Of a DNA stretch of 64,000 nucleotides, positions 37,333 to 47,582 are shown piece after piece. This DNA is from Pseudomonadota bacterium (GTDB lineage Bacteria; Pseudomonadota; Gammaproteobacteria; Burkholderiales; Rhodocyclaceae). The position numbers and the translations under genes are program-made. The stretch spans positions 124,001-188,000 of the forward strand of contig JAFEDI010000078.1 of NCBI GenBank assembly GCA_018241725.1, written 5' to 3'. Below the pieces are notes generated by a model. It saw only the letters and a list, made by a program, of their open reading frames with translations, did not search any database and was not told the DNA's origin. Each line of letters begins with the position of its first letter. Position 1 is the stretch's first letter.

Positions 37333-37761
37333 ATGGAGTTGCTGAAACTTATCGAACAGACCGCGGAAGGCCTTGGCTATGAGCTGGTCGACTTCGAAAC
37401 CTCGCCCCGTGGGCGCCTGATGCGGGTGTTCATTGATTCGCCGAACGGTATTACGGTGGACGATTGCGCCACCGTGAGCAATCAGCTGACCCGGGTTTTC
37501 GAGGTCGAGAACGTCGATTACGACCGTCTCGAAGTCTCCTCTCCCGGGTTGGATCGGGCTCTCAAGAAGCCTGCCGATTTCGAACGTTTTGCCGGGCAGG
37601 ATGTGCAGCTGCGGTTGAGCATGCCGATCGCCAATCAGCGCAATTTTGCCGGCGTGTTGCAAGGTCTGAAGGATGGCGTCGTCGTCATCGAGACGGAAAA
37701 GGGGTTGATGGAGATCCCGTTTGAAGAAATTGAAAAGGCCCGCCTGGTACCCAGGTTTTGA
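37333..37761 (+). CDS. rimP: Ribosome maturation factor RimP
   Basis: Cytoplasmic 30S assembly factor, 142 residues. The N-terminal alpha/beta domain carries GYELVDFETSPRGRLMRVFID and DDCATVSNQLTRVFEVENV, followed by the RimP signature LEVSSPGLDRALKKPADFERF and a C-terminal SH3-like domain. First gene of the rimP-nusA-infB cluster. No metY initiator tRNA precedes it, unlike in E. coli. The ribosome site TAGGAA is very close to the start codon (2 bases). Confidence 0.95.
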   Translation: MELLKLIEQTAEGLGYELVDFETSPRGRLMRVFIDSPNGITVDDCATVSNQLTRVFEVENVDYDRLEVSSPGLDRALKKPADFERFAGQDVQLRLSMPIANQRNFAGVLQGLKDGVVVIETEKGLMEIPFEEIEKARLVPRF

Positions 37762-37782
37762 GGGATTTGGAGGTTAGCAGGT

Positions 37783-39255
37783 ATGAGCCGCGAAATTTTG
37801 CTGTTGGTTGATGCGCTGGCCCGCGAGAAAAACGTTTCGAAGGAGATCGTTTTCTCTGCGCTGGAATCCGCGCTCGCTCAGGCGACCAAGAAGCGTATTC
37901 ACGACGAAGCCGACGTGCGTGTGTCCATCGACCGGGAAACCGGCGATTACGAGTCTTTCCGTCGCTGGCAGGTGTTGCCCGACGAAGAAGTGGACAATGA
38001 TGAAGCCCAGATGGGGCTGATCGACGCCCGTGAAGAATACCCGGACATCCAGGTTGGCGATTTTGTGGAAGAGGCGCTGGAGCCCATCGACTTTGGTCGT
38101 ATCGGTGCGCAGGCTGCCAAGCAGGTCATCCTGCAGAAGGTGCGTGACGCTGAACGCGAGCAGATTCTCAGTGATTTCCTGGAGCGCAAGGAATTCATCA
38201 TTTCCGGCGCCATCAAGCGCATGGAACGTGGAAACGCGATCATCGAGGTCGGTCGTTTGGAGGCAGTCCTGCCTCGCGATCAAATGATCCCGAAAGAAAA
38301 TCTGCGTGTTGGCGACCGTGTCAAGGCTTATCTGCTGCGCATCGATCGCGGTGCCCGCGGCCCGCAATTGATTCTGTCACGCACTGCGCCCGAGTTCGTG
38401 ATCCGTTTGTTCGAACTCGAAGTGCCGGAGATCGACGACGGTTTGCTCGAGATCAAGGCCTGTGCCCGTGACCCCGGCCTTCGCGCCAAGATTGGCGTAA
38501 AGTCCAACGATCCCCGCATCGACCCGATCGGTACCTGTGTTGGCCTGCGCGGTTCGCGCGTGACGGCGGTCCGTAACGAGATTGGCGGTGAGAACATCGA
38601 CATCGTACTGTGGTCGCCTGAGGCTGCCCAGTTCGTTGTCGGAGCGCTGCAGCCCGCGGAAGTGTCTTCCATCGTCGTGGATGAGGAAGCTCATGCGATG
38701 GATGTGGTTGTTGATGAAAACAACCTTGCCATCGCCATCGGGCGCAACGGCCAGAACGTTAAGCTGGCTTCCGAGCTGACCGGTTGGACCATCAATCTGA
38801 TGACCGAAGCCGAGTCCGAGCGGAAGTCCGAGGCCGAGCACAGCACGGTTCGCCAGTTGTTCATTTCCAAGCTGGACGTGGACGAAGAGGTGGCTGACAT
38901 CCTGATCGACGAGGGTTTCTCGTCCCTTGAGGAAATCGCTTACGTGCCGCTGGCCGAGATGCTGGAAATCGAGTCGTTCGACGAAGACACGGTCAATGAG
39001 CTGCGCAATCGTGCGCGTAATGTGCTCCTGACCGAGGCGATCGTGACCGAAGAGCAGTTGGAGTCCGTCGCTGAGGACATGCTGGGGTTGGAGGGGATGG
39101 ACAAGCCCCTTGCAGCCAAGCTGGCCCAGGGCGGTGTGCATACCCGTGATGAGTTGGCCGATCTGGCAGTGGATGAACTGATGGAAATGTCGGGGCTGGA
39201 CGAAGAGCGGGCGAAGAATCTGATTACCAAGGCGCGCGCGCACTGGTTCGAGTAA
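37783..39255 (+). CDS. nusA: Transcription termination/antitermination factor NusA
   Basis: RNA-polymerase-binding factor, 490 residues. N-terminal domain ([28 protein letters not shown]), S1 domain, two KH domains ([21 protein letters not shown] and [23 protein letters not shown]), then two acidic repeats at the C-terminus (about 370-490), as in E. coli NusA. GGAGG lies about 9 bases before ATG 37783. Being in the operon whose leader contains a terminator hairpin, it could regulate its own synthesis; that is inference. Confidence 0.97.
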   Translation: MSREILLLVDALAREKNVSKEIVFSALESALAQATKKRIHDEADVRVSIDRETGDYESFRRWQVLPDEEVDNDEAQMGLIDAREEYPDIQVGDFVEEALEPIDFGRIGAQAAKQVILQKVRDAEREQILSDFLERKEFIISGAIKRMERGNAIIEVGRLEAVLPRDQMIPKENLRVGDRVKAYLLRIDRGARGPQLILSRTAPEFVIRLFELEVPEIDDGLLEIKACARDPGLRAKIGVKSNDPRIDPIGTCVGLRGSRVTAVRNEIGGENIDIVLWSPEAAQFVVGALQPAEVSSIVVDEEAHAMDVVVDENNLAIAIGRNGQNVKLASELTGWTINLMTEAESERKSEAEHSTVRQLFISKLDVDEEVADILIDEGFSSLEEIAYVPLAEMLEIESFDEDTVNELRNRARNVLLTEAIVTEEQLESVAEDMLGLEGMDKPLAAKLAQGGVHTRDELADLAVDELMEMSGLDEERAKNLITKARAHWFE

Positions 39256-39274
39256 TACCCGGAGGTTCATCAAG

Positions 39275-42136
39275 ATGGGACAGACAACCGTTACACAATT
39301 TGCCGGCGAACTTAAGATGCCGGCCTCCGTGTTGCTCGAGCAGTTGCAGAAGGCTGGCGTAGACAAGGCGAAGGAAACCGATCTGCTCTCCGAGCAGGAC
39401 AAGAATCGTCTTCTCGATTTTCTCCGTCGCGCCCACGGCGACTCCGCATCCAAGGCGAAGATCACCCTGACCCGCAAGCAAACCAGTGAGATCAAGGCGA
39501 CCGACTCCACCGGGCGTGCGCGCACCGTGCAGGTCGAAGTACGCAAGAAGCGAGTCTTCGTGAAGCGCGATGAAACGCTGGTGCCCGAGACTGCAACTGC
39601 GTCGGCGGCCGAACTGGCTGATGCCGAGGCCACGGTTGTCGTTCCTGAGGTCGAAATGCTCGCCGAGCAGGTGGACGTGGAGCCGACTCCGGCCCCTGAG
39701 CCCGTGCAGGAGCCCGAGCCCGTCGTCGAGACGGCTCCGGAGCCTGCTGCGCCCGAACCAGAACCGGTTCCGGAGCCTGAGCCTGAGCCCGTCATCGAAG
39801 TCGTGGCACCTGAGCCCGTGATCGAAGCCAAGGAGGCTGTTGCCGCTTCCGCACCTGAAGGGCGTGAAACGGCTGCCGTTGCTGCGCCTGCCAAGGAGGC
39901 TGCGCAGCAGCGCCCGGTGCGCCGCGTAGTCGTCGGTTCGATTCTGTCGCCCGAAGAAAAAGCCGCCCGTGAGCGCGAAGCTCAACGGAGTGCCGAGTTG
40001 GCTGCCCGTCAGGCGGCCGATCTGAAGGAAAAGCAGGAGCGCGAGGCGCGTGCTCGCGCTGCGATGCTGCAGCGTGCCGAAGAAGAGAAGCAGCGTCAGG
40101 CGGCGGCCGAAAAGGCCAAGGCCGAAGGCGAGGCTGCATCCAAGTCCGGCACCCTCCACAAGCCTGCCAAGGCGGACGACAAGGGGGCGCGCAGCAAGGA
40201 CGGCAAGAAAGTGGTTGCCAAGGAGGCCGTTGGAGACTCCAAGCGTCGTGGCGCAGGCATCAAGACTCGTGGCGATACCACAGGCGGCGCTGGTGGCTGG
40301 CGTGGCGGTGGTCGCAGCGGTGGCCGCAATGGCGGCCGTCAACAGGACACCCAGAGTTTCGTTGCCCCGACCGAGCCCATCGTGCGTGAAGTGCACGTTC
40401 CGGAGACCATCTCTGTTGCCGACCTTGCCCATAAGATGGCGGTCAAGGCTACCGAGGTCATCAAGGCCCTGATGAAGATGGGCACGATGGTCACCATCAA
40501 CCAGGTGCTGGACCAGGACACGGCGATGATCATCGTCGAGGAAATGGGCCACAAGGCGATGGCGGCCAAGCTGGACGATCCGGACGCCTTCCTGGAAGAA
40601 AACGCCGAGCACAAGGATGTCGTGCTGGAGCCGCGTGCTCCGGTAGTGACCGTTATGGGCCACGTTGACCACGGTAAGACCTCGCTGCTCGACTACATCC
40701 GGCGTGCCAAGGTGGCGGCGGGTGAGGCCGGCGGCATTACCCAGCACATCGGCGCCTACCATGTGGAAACTGAGCGTGGCATGGTGACCTTCCTGGATAC
40801 CCCGGGTCACGAGGCCTTTACGGCGATGCGTGCCCGTGGTGCCAAGGCCACCGACTTGGTGGTGCTGGTTGTGGCGGCGGACGATGGCGTGATGCCGCAG
40901 ACGAAGGAAGCCATCCACCATGCGAAGGCTGCGGAAGTGCCTTTGATCGTGGCGGTCAACAAGATCGACAAGCCGGGCGCCAACCCTGAGCGCGTGCGCC
41001 AGGAGCTGATTGCCGAGGGCGTGGTGCCGGAAGCCTACGGCGGCGACACCATGTTCGTCGAAGTCTCGGCCAAGACCGGCCAGGGCATCGACGACCTGCT
41101 CGAAGCCATCCTGCTGCAGGCCGAAGTGCTCGAGCTGACGGCTCCGCAGGAGTCCATGGCCAAGGGCCTGATCATCGAAGCTCGTCTCGACAAGGGCCGC
41201 GGCCCGGTGGCCACGCTGTTGGTCCAGTCCGGCACCCTGCGTCGTGGTGACGTGCTGCTGGCTGGCGCTACCTTCGGTCGCGTCCGTGCCATGCTCGACG
41301 AAAACGGCAAGCCCATCGAAGAAGCCGGCCCGTCCATCCCGGTCGAGATTCTCGGTCTGTCCGAGGTTCCGGGTGCGGGTGACGAGGTTGTGGCGCTGGC
41401 CGACGAGCGCAAGGCGCGTGAAATCGCCCTGTTCCGTCAAGGCAAGTTCCGCGACGTGAAGCTGGCCAAGCAGCAGGCCGCCAAGCTGGAGAGCATGTTC
41501 GAGCAGATGGGCGAGGGCGAGGTGAAGACCCTGCCGTTGATCATCAAGGCCGACGTGCAAGGTTCCCAGGAAGCGCTGGCCCACTCGCTGGTCAAGCTGT
41601 CCACCGACGAGGTTCGCGTGCAGGTCATCCACGGTGGTGTCGGCGCGATCAGCGAATCCGACGTCAACCTGGCCCAGGCTTCCGGTGCGGTGATCATCGG
41701 CTTCAATATCCGTGCCGATGCAAATGCCCGCAAGCTGGCCGAGACCTTCGGCGTGGATCTGCGCTACTACAACATCATCTACGACGCCGTTGATGAGGTT
41801 AAGAGCGCGTTGTCTGGCATGCTGGCCCCCGAAAAGCGCGAGCAGGTCCTGGGTATGGTCGAGGTCCGTCAGGTCTTCACGATCTCCAAGGTTGGCACCA
41901 TCGCCGGTTGTTACGTGCTGGAAGGCCTGGTCAAGCGCAACTCGCTGGTCCGTGTGCTGCGCAACCACGTGGTCATCCACAGCGGCGAACTCGAATCGCT
42001 CAAGCGTTTCAAGGACGACGTCAAGGAAGTCAAGTTCGGCTACGAGTGCGGCCTGCAGGTTCGCAATTTCAACGATCTTCAGGAAGGCGACCAGCTCGAG
42101 ATCTTCGAGATCCAGGAAATCGCCCGGACGCTGTAA
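39275..42136 (+). CDS. infB: Translation initiation factor IF-2
   Basis: GTPase that recruits fMet-tRNA to the 30S subunit. 953 residues. IF2-N domain at the start ([25 protein letters not shown]), a low-complexity Pro/Glu/Val region (about 130-195), a charged Ala/Lys/Glu helix region, a Gly/Arg-rich patch ([15 protein letters not shown]), a second IF2-N domain, then the G domain with GHVDHGKT beginning at residue 462, DTPGHEAF and NKIDKPGAN, and C-terminal domains to residue 953. RBS GGAGG is present before ATG 39275. rbfA starts 3 bases after the stop. Confidence 0.98.
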   Translation: MGQTTVTQFAGELKMPASVLLEQLQKAGVDKAKETDLLSEQDKNRLLDFLRRAHGDSASKAKITLTRKQTSEIKATDSTGRARTVQVEVRKKRVFVKRDETLVPETATASAAELADAEATVVVPEVEMLAEQVDVEPTPAPEPVQEPEPVVETAPEPAAPEPEPVPEPEPEPVIEVVAPEPVIEAKEAVAASAPEGRETAAVAAPAKEAAQQRPVRRVVVGSILSPEEKAAREREAQRSAELAARQAADLKEKQEREARARAAMLQRAEEEKQRQAAAEKAKAEGEAASKSGTLHKPAKADDKGARSKDGKKVVAKEAVGDSKRRGAGIKTRGDTTGGAGGWRGGGRSGGRNGGRQQDTQSFVAPTEPIVREVHVPETISVADLAHKMAVKATEVIKALMKMGTMVTINQVLDQDTAMIIVEEMGHKAMAAKLDDPDAFLEENAEHKDVVLEPRAPVVTVMGHVDHGKTSLLDYIRRAKVAAGEAGGITQHIGAYHVETERGMVTFLDTPGHEAFTAMRARGAKATDLVVLVVAADDGVMPQTKEAIHHAKAAEVPLIVAVNKIDKPGANPERVRQELIAEGVVPEAYGGDTMFVEVSAKTGQGIDDLLEAILLQAEVLELTAPQESMAKGLIIEARLDKGRGPVATLLVQSGTLRRGDVLLAGATFGRVRAMLDENGKPIEEAGPSIPVEILGLSEVPGAGDEVVALADERKAREIALFRQGKFRDVKLAKQQAAKLESMFEQMGEGEVKTLPLIIKADVQGSQEALAHSLVKLSTDEVRVQVIHGGVGAISESDVNLAQASGAVIIGFNIRADANARKLAETFGVDLRYYNIIYDAVDEVKSALSGMLAPEKREQVLGMVEVRQVFTISKVGTIAGCYVLEGLVKRNSLVRVLRNHVVIHSGELESLKRFKDDVKEVKFGYECGLQVRNFNDLQEGDQLEIFEIQEIARTL

Positions 42137-42139
42137 GCC

Positions 42140-42556
42140 ATGCCGAAGGAGTTTTCCCGTGGCCAGCGCGTGGCAGAGCAGATCCGCCGCGAACTGGCCG
42201 AGCTGATCCGCCTGGAGGTGAAGGATCCCCGCGTCGGTTTCATTACGCTGACCGACGTGGAGATCACCCCCGACTATGCCCACGCCAAGGTGTTCTTCAC
42301 CTCGATGAAGGGGCAGGAAGGGCTCGAAGAAATCCTGAAGGGGCTGCGTCGTGCCAGCAGCTTCCTGCGTCGCGAGTTGGGGCGTCGGGTGCGTATCCAT
42401 ACGCTGCCCGAGCTGCACTTCCATTACGATCCTTCCGTCGAAACCGGCAACCGGATTTCGGCCTTGATCGATAAGGCTGTCGAGGCCGATCGCGAGTTCG
42501 CCGCCGATGAGGGTGGCGAGCCGAAAGAAGACAGCAAGCCCGACACTGCGGCCTGA
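42140..42556 (+). CDS. rbfA: 30S ribosome-binding factor RbfA
   Basis: KH-fold 16S rRNA processing and cold-adaptation factor, 138 residues. Signature stretches are RVAEQIRRELAELIRLEVKDPRVGFITLTDVEITPDYAHAKV (start of the KH domain) and LRRELGRRVRIHTLPELHFHYD. An acidic tail ends EDSKPDTAA. Follows infB by 3 bases and is followed by a terminator hairpin before truB. Confidence 0.96.
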   Translation: MPKEFSRGQRVAEQIRRELAELIRLEVKDPRVGFITLTDVEITPDYAHAKVFFTSMKGQEGLEEILKGLRRASSFLRRELGRRVRIHTLPELHFHYDPSVETGNRISALIDKAVEADREFAADEGGEPKEDSKPDTAA

Positions 42557-42563
42557 TACTGCC

Positions 42564-42590
42564 GGCAGCGCTCATGCGCTGCCGCTTTTT
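42564..42590 (+). terminator. Intrinsic terminator between rbfA and truB
   Basis: GGCAGCGC (42564-42571), loop TCAT, GCGCTGCC (42576-42583), then GCTTTTT: an 8-bp perfect stem with five T ending at 42590. truB begins only 15 bases later, so its expression depends on read-through or a promoter I cannot see. Confidence 0.65.
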
Positions 42591-42604
42591 CTGGAATTTC
42601 CTGT

Positions 42605-43522
42605 TTGACTAAAGTTCCCCAGCGCCGCATCCAGCGGCGTGTCGTTGATGGCGTGCTGTTTCTCGACAAGCCCGTCGGCATGACGTCCAACCATGCGCTG
42701 CAGAAGGCGCGGTGGCTGCTGAACGCCGCCAAGGCTGGCCATACAGGCACGCTTGACCCGATGGCAAGCGGCTTGTTGCCGCTGACCTTCGGCGAGGCGA
42801 CGAAGTTTTCCCAGACCCTGCTCGACGCCGACAAGGGCTACGACGCGACGGTGTTGCTGGGCGTCACTACCACCACGGCCGACGCGGAGGGCGAAGTGCT
42901 CGCCCGCGCGGAAGTGCAGGTGTCCGACGCTGACATTGAGGCGGCTATGGAGCGTCTGCGCGGCGAGATTGAGCAGGTGCCGCCGATGTATTCAGCGCTC
43001 AAGCACCATGGCAAGGCCTTGTACGAGTATGCACGTGCTGGCATCGAGATTCCGCGCGAGCCCCGCCGGGTGACGATCCATCGCTTCGAGTGCCTGGAGC
43101 GTGAAGGCGACAGTCTGCGTGTCCGGGTGGCGTGCAGCAAGGGAACCTATGTGCGTACGCTGGCCTCCGATCTCGGCGCCTTGCTGGGCTGTGGCGCGCA
43201 TTTGACGGCGTTGCGCCGCACGCATATCGGCCCCTTTACGCTGGATGTGGCGACGCCGCTGGCCGATTTCGAGGTGCTCTCGCTGGAAGTGCGAGATACC
43301 CGCCTGGCGCCGGTCGACGCCCTGTTGTCGCACATGGGTGTTCAGCTCCTGGACGAGGCCCGCATGCGCAGCTTCACCTATGGCCAGTCGGTCACGGTAG
43401 AAGAGGGGGCTGCAGGCGTGCTGTTGCGTGTTTATCATGACGAGCGTTTTCTCGGTGTGGGAACGCTCACCGAAGGCGGTGTGTTGGTGCCAACCCGTCT
43501 GATGTCAACAGGCACCCAATGA
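42605..43522 (+). CDS. truB: tRNA pseudouridine(55) synthase
   Basis: Makes pseudouridine 55 in the T-arm of tRNAs, 305 residues. The catalytic Asp51 is in AGHTGTLDPMASGLLPL, preceded by GVLFLDKPVGMTSN. KGTYVRTLASDLG and a C-terminal PUA-like domain follow. The start is a TTG at 42605 with no strong Shine-Dalgarno; no in-frame ATG precedes it, so an unusual initiation is likely, perhaps coupled to the preceding transcript. Confidence 0.93.
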   Translation: MTKVPQRRIQRRVVDGVLFLDKPVGMTSNHALQKARWLLNAAKAGHTGTLDPMASGLLPLTFGEATKFSQTLLDADKGYDATVLLGVTTTTADAEGEVLARAEVQVSDADIEAAMERLRGEIEQVPPMYSALKHHGKALYEYARAGIEIPREPRRVTIHRFECLEREGDSLRVRVACSKGTYVRTLASDLGALLGCGAHLTALRRTHIGPFTLDVATPLADFEVLSLEVRDTRLAPVDALLSHMGVQLLDEARMRSFTYGQSVTVEEGAAGVLLRVYHDERFLGVGTLTEGGVLVPTRLMSTGTQ

Positions 43523-43528
43523 AATTTC

Positions 43529-43558
43529 TTGAGTAATCCCGCTGGCGTTCGATATAAT
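43529..43558 (+). promoter_or_regulatory. Promoter of rpsO
   Basis: TTGAGT at 43529-43534 and perfect TATAAT at 43553-43558, spacing 18. It starts 6 bases after the truB stop; predicted transcription start about 43565, 32 bases before rpsO. This matches the separate rpsO promoter known in other proteobacteria. Confidence 0.75.
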
Positions 43559-43596
43559 CGCGCGCTTCGCAAGGCTAAATCTAACCGAGTTAAACA

Positions 43597-43866
43597 ATGG
43601 CAATCTCCACTGAACAAAAAGCGCAAATCGTTGGCGACTACGCGCGCGCCAAGGGCGACACCGGTTCTCCGGAAGTGCAAGTCGCTCTGCTTACCGCCCG
43701 CATCAACGATCTGACCGGCCACTTCAAGGTTAACGTCAAGGATCACCATTCCCGTCGCGGCCTGCTGATGATGGTGAGCCAGCGTCGCAAGCTCCTCGAC
43801 TACCTGAAGCGCAAGAACGTCGACAGCTATCGTGAGCTGATCGCCCGCCTTGGTCTGCGCAAGTAA
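43597..43866 (+). CDS. rpsO: 30S ribosomal protein S15
   Basis: An 89-residue primary-binding 16S rRNA protein. The complete S15 motif is present: [38 protein letters not shown] and [23 protein letters not shown]. It is the usual length. It has its own TATAAT promoter and is followed after 197 bases by pnp, the conserved rpsO-pnp order. Confidence 0.98.
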   Translation: MAISTEQKAQIVGDYARAKGDTGSPEVQVALLTARINDLTGHFKVNVKDHHSRRGLLMMVSQRRKLLDYLKRKNVDSYRELIARLGLRK

Positions 43867-43902
43867 GCGGATAGACGTAGCTTCGTTACTGAACGTGACA
43901 TT

Positions 43903-43925
43903 CCTGGCGCATTTTGCGCAGGTTT
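43903..43925 (+). terminator. Weak hairpin terminator candidate downstream of rpsO
   Basis: CCTGGCGC (43903-43910), loop ATTTT... and GCGCAGG (43916-43922) pair with one bulged G, followed by only three T. In E. coli a terminator and an RNase III stem-loop lie between rpsO and pnp; this and the AGCCGG/CCGGCT repeat around 43937-43970 are the likely counterparts. Confidence 0.35.
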
Positions 43926-44063
43926 GATCATGGGCACAGCCGGTGTAAGTCCGAGTGGCTTCGCCGGCTTTGTCACATCTGTGCGCCAGAGAGAACGGCG
44001 CGTGACCTCGGCTATCTGTGCGGTTGTGGTTTGCCGCCTGCCGATTGAATGAAAGGACCTCCT

Positions 44064-46163
44064 TTGCCTACCGCAATCAAGAAGAGTTTCACCTACGGCT
44101 CCCATACCGTGATCCTGGAGACCGGCGAGATCGCCCGCCAGGCCCATGGTGCGGTTCTCGTCAATATGGACGACACCGTCGTGCTGGCGACCGTAGTGGC
44201 GGCCAAGAACGCCAAGCCGGGCCAGGATTTCTTCCCTCTTACCGTCGACTACGTCGAGAAGTTCTACTCCGCGGGCCGTATCCCCGGTGGCTTCTTCAAG
44301 CGTGAAGGCCGTCCGACCGAGAAGGAGACGCTGACCTCCCGCCTGATCGACCGTCCGATCCGTCCGCTCTTCCCGGATGGTTTCTACAATGAAGTGCAGG
44401 TCATTGCCCAGGTCGTGTCTCTGAATCCCGAAGTGGATGCGGACATCCCGGCGATGATCGCCGCCTCCGCAGCGCTGGCGATTGCAGGCATCCCGTTTGC
44501 AGGCCCGATCGGCGCGTGTCGCGTCGGCTACCTGAACGGCGAGTACATCCTCAACCCGACCGCTTCCCAACTGGAAACCAGCCAGATGAATCTGGTTGTT
44601 GCCGGTACCGAGAGCGCTGTGCTGATGGTCGAATCCGAAGCTCTGGAGCTGCCGGAAGACGTGATGCTGGGTGGTGTGGTGTTCGGCCACACCCAGATGC
44701 AGGCTGCCATCAACGCGATCAACGAACTGGTCGATGTGGCCGGCAAGCCCGAATGGGACTGGCAGGCGCCCGCCAAGAACGAGACGCTGATCGCCCGCGT
44801 GACCGAGATCGCCGGCGCCAAGATCGAGGAAGCCTTCCGCATCACCGCGAAGCAGGCCCGTTCCGCGCAACTGTCCGCTATCGGTGCCGAAGTGCACGCC
44901 GCGCTGACCGCAGAAGGCGTGGAGTTCGACGCGAATACCGTCAACAACATCATCTTCGATCTGGAGGCCAAGGTCGTCCGTGGCCGCATCCTCAGCGGCG
45001 AGCCGCGTATCGACGGTCGCGACACGCGCACCGTTCGCCCGATCGATATCCGCGTCGGCGTGCTGCCGCGTACCCACGGCTCCGCGCTGTTCACCCGTGG
45101 CGAAACCCAGGCGCTGGTGGTCACCACTCTCGGCACCGGCCGTGACGAACAGATCATTGACGCGGTGGCCGGCGAGTACCGCGAGCGTTTCATGCTGCAC
45201 TACAACTTCCCGCCGTTCTCCACCGGTGAGTGTGGTCGTTTCGGTTCCCCTAAGCGTCGCGAGATCGGCCACGGCCGTCTGGCCAAGCGCGCGCTGGCTG
45301 CGGTGCTGCCGGGCAAGGAAGAGTTCAGCTACACCGTTCGTGTGGTGTCCGAGATCACCGAATCCAACGGCTCCAGCTCCATGGCGTCCGTCTGCGGCGG
45401 CTCCCTGGCCATGATGGACGCCGGTGTGCCGCTGAGCGCGCCGGTGGCCGGTATCGCGATGGGCCTGATCAAGGACGGTGGCCGTTTCGCCGTGCTGACC
45501 GACATCCTGGGTGACGAAGATCACCTCGGCGACATGGACTTCAAGGTGGCTGGTACCGAGAAGGGCGTGACCGCGCTACAGATGGACATCAAGATCCTCG
45601 GCATCACCAAGGAGATCATGCAGGTCGCGCTGGCCCAGGCCAAGGAAGGCCGCATGCACATCCTCGGCCTGATGAAGACCTCGCTGGGTGAAGCCCGTGG
45701 CGAAGTGTCCACCTTCGCGCCGCGCATGATCACGCTGAAGATCAACCCCGAGAAGATCCGTGACGTGATCGGCAAGGGTGGTGCGGTGATCCGTGGCCTG
45801 CAGGAAGAAACCGGCACCATCATCGAAATCACCGACGACGGCAACGTGACGATTTCCTCCGTCAGCGCCGAAGGCGCCCAGGAAGCCAAGAAGCGTATCG
45901 AAGAGATCACCGCAGAAGTCGAAGTGGGTAAGGTCTACGAAGGTCCGGTGGTCCGTATCCTCGATTTCGGCGCGATCATCAACATCCTGCCAGGCCGCGA
46001 TGGTCTGCTGCACGTTTCCCAGATTGCCAACGAGCGCGTCAATGCCGTGTCCGACTACCTCAAGGAAGGTCAGGTCGTGCGCGTGAAGGTGCTTGAGACC
46101 GACGAAAAGGGTCGCGTGCGCCTGTCCATGAAGGCACTCCTGAACGAGCAGGCTCCGCAGTAA
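44064..46163 (+). CDS. pnp: Polyribonucleotide nucleotidyltransferase (PNPase)
   Basis: 3'-5' phosphorolytic exoribonuclease of the RNA degradosome, 699 residues. Two RNase PH cores (first with [22 protein letters not shown], second with [17 protein letters not shown] and [14 protein letters not shown]), a KH domain ([20 protein letters not shown]) and an S1 domain at the end ([20 protein letters not shown]). A TTG at 44064 is chosen because AAAGGA lies 6 bases upstream and the family starts at this point; an in-frame ATG at 44049 overlaps that ribosome site. A strong terminator follows. Confidence 0.97.
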   Translation: MPTAIKKSFTYGSHTVILETGEIARQAHGAVLVNMDDTVVLATVVAAKNAKPGQDFFPLTVDYVEKFYSAGRIPGGFFKREGRPTEKETLTSRLIDRPIRPLFPDGFYNEVQVIAQVVSLNPEVDADIPAMIAASAALAIAGIPFAGPIGACRVGYLNGEYILNPTASQLETSQMNLVVAGTESAVLMVESEALELPEDVMLGGVVFGHTQMQAAINAINELVDVAGKPEWDWQAPAKNETLIARVTEIAGAKIEEAFRITAKQARSAQLSAIGAEVHAALTAEGVEFDANTVNNIIFDLEAKVVRGRILSGEPRIDGRDTRTVRPIDIRVGVLPRTHGSALFTRGETQALVVTTLGTGRDEQIIDAVAGEYRERFMLHYNFPPFSTGECGRFGSPKRREIGHGRLAKRALAAVLPGKEEFSYTVRVVSEITESNGSSSMASVCGGSLAMMDAGVPLSAPVAGIAMGLIKDGGRFAVLTDILGDEDHLGDMDFKVAGTEKGVTALQMDIKILGITKEIMQVALAQAKEGRMHILGLMKTSLGEARGEVSTFAPRMITLKINPEKIRDVIGKGGAVIRGLQEETGTIIEITDDGNVTISSVSAEGAQEAKKRIEEITAEVEVGKVYEGPVVRILDFGAIINILPGRDGLLHVSQIANERVNAVSDYLKEGQVVRVKVLETDEKGRVRLSMKALLNEQAPQ

Positions 46164-46186
46164 TAACGCGGACTGACTTGTAATGG

Positions 46187-46219
46187 GAAGAGGGGCGCGC
46201 AAGCGCCCTTCTTCATTTT
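46187..46219 (+). terminator. Intrinsic terminator after pnp
   Basis: GAAGAGGGGCGC (46187-46198), GCAA loop, GCGCCCTTCTTC (46203-46214): 12-bp stem with one G-U pair and a GNRA-type tetraloop, followed by ATTTT. Ends the rpsO-pnp transcript. Confidence 0.8.
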
Positions 46220-46378
46220 GGGTAGCGCTAATTGCGCGGCCTTGCGGACAAGGGCGGCAGTCGGCTTAGAATCGGGTGCAAGGGGTTGGCGCTGGCGGGA
46301 GCGCGCTGTCCTGAGTGCCTGTGATAACTGCTTGGTGAGTGCGGACCGCAGATTGCGTGTCGGCTTGGAGTCTGGAAA

Positions 46379-46945
46379 ATGATGCGTCATCAGATGTCTG
46401 TATTGACGCCGTCACCGTGGGTGACGCGTTTCGCACCTTTGATTGCTGCGGGGGGAGAGGTTCTCGATCTTGCCTGTGGCGGCGGTCGTCACGCGCGCTG
46501 GCTGGCAGGGCGGGGATTCCGGGTCGAGGCGGTGGATCGGGATGCGGTGGCGCTGGAGTTGCTGGCGGCTGTGCCTCATGTCATTACGCGGGACGCCGAT
46601 CTGGAAGAGGGGCCCTGGCCTTATGAGGGGCGTCAGTTCGATGCGATCGTGGTCACCAATTATCTCTATCGCCCGCGCCTGCCCTTGTTGCTGACTGCGC
46701 TGGCTCATGGCGGGGTCCTGATCTACGAGACCTTCATGATCGGCAATGAGCGCTTTGGCAAGCCGAGCAATCCGGATTTCTTGCTGCGCTCCCATGAACT
46801 CTTCGAGCGCGTTTCGGGCTCATGCACTGTTCTCGCTTACGAGCAGGGGGAGGTGAATGAGCCGAAGCCGGCGGTCATCCAGCGGATTTGTGCGGTGAAG
46901 GGGCATGCGCCGTCGTTGCGCTTGCCCGCGGCGGCGACGCCTTAG
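46379..46945 (+). CDS. Class I SAM-dependent methyltransferase
   Basis: A 188-residue protein with the SAM-binding loop EVLDLACGGGRHARWLAGRGF (motif I), VEAVDRD (acidic end of strand 2) and VTNYLYRPRLPLL (motif IV region). It resembles the TehB/UbiG-like small methyltransferases; the substrate is unknown. ATG 46379 and ATG 46382 or 46394 are possible starts. It stands alone after the pnp terminator and converges with the esterase gene, 11 bases from its end. Confidence 0.78.
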   Translation: MMRHQMSVLTPSPWVTRFAPLIAAGGEVLDLACGGGRHARWLAGRGFRVEAVDRDAVALELLAAVPHVITRDADLEEGPWPYEGRQFDAIVVTNYLYRPRLPLLLTALAHGGVLIYETFMIGNERFGKPSNPDFLLRSHELFERVSGSCTVLAYEQGEVNEPKPAVIQRICAVKGHAPSLRLPAAATP

Positions 46946-46956
46946 CTGAGGCTTTC

Positions 46957-47574
46957 TTAGCGGAGCAGGGGGCGGAGTTCCTGCCAGACCGTATCGACGA
47001 TCAGCGGCTGGGCGGCGGCAACTGGATGGATGCCGTCCTGCTGGAAGTGGTCCGGGCGGTCGGCAAAACCCTGCATCAGGAAAGGAACGAGGCGGGTCCG
47101 GTTGGCTTTGGCCAGGTTCCGGTAGGTTCCCTCAAACGCACTGGTGTAGCTCGGCCCGTAATTGGGTGGCATGCGCATGCCGATCAGCAGGATCTTGGCG
47201 CCGGCCTGGCGGCTGGCATCGATCATGCCCTGCAGGTTAGCACTCATGGCCTTGACCGGTAGGCCACGCAGCCCGTCGTTGGCGCCGAGCTCGATGATCA
47301 CGATGGCGGGCTTGTGGGTCTGCAGGGCGGCAGGCAGACGGCTGAGGCCGCCTGCCGTAGTTTCGCCGCTGATGCTGCCATTTACTACTTCGTAGGGAAG
47401 CTTGGCCATGCCGATCTTCTGCTCGAGCAGAACCGGCCAGGCTTCCTGCGGCCGCAGGCCGTAGCCCGCGGAAAGGCTGTCGCCCCACACCAGGATCTTG
47501 CTGGCGGCCCATGCCGGGCAGCACGCCAGCAGCATGCCCAGGCACAGCGTGCGGAGAAAGGGCGCCAGCTTCAT
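46957..47574 (-). CDS. tesA: GDSL-type esterase/lysophospholipase (TesA/arylesterase)
   Basis: Periplasmic SGNH hydrolase, 205 residues. The signal peptide is about 23 residues (LRTLCLGMLLACCPAWAA). Blocks of the family are the nucleophile motif VWGDSLSAGYGL, block III IELGANDGLRGL and the C-terminal catalytic DGIHP. The family hydrolyses acyl-CoA, lysophospholipids and aryl esters. An LLAC within the signal could also be read as a poor lipobox. The start at 47574 is where homologues begin; the longer upstream frame overlaps suhB and is a shadow. It lies 8 bases downstream of suhB. Confidence 0.83.
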   Translation of the reverse strand: MKLAPFLRTLCLGMLLACCPAWAASKILVWGDSLSAGYGLRPQEAWPVLLEQKIGMAKLPYEVVNGSISGETTAGGLSRLPAALQTHKPAIVIIELGANDGLRGLPVKAMSANLQGMIDASRQAGAKILLIGMRMPPNYGPSYTSAFEGTYRNLAKANRTRLVPFLMQGFADRPDHFQQDGIHPVAAAQPLIVDTVWQELRPLLR

Positions 47575-47582
47575 CGCAGGGC

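Noticed and set aside
39224-42424. Minus-strand open frame of more than 1000 codons opposite infB
   Set aside because: Mirror of the GC-rich infB frame; its composition follows the reverse complement of IF-2 and there is no family motif or start signal.
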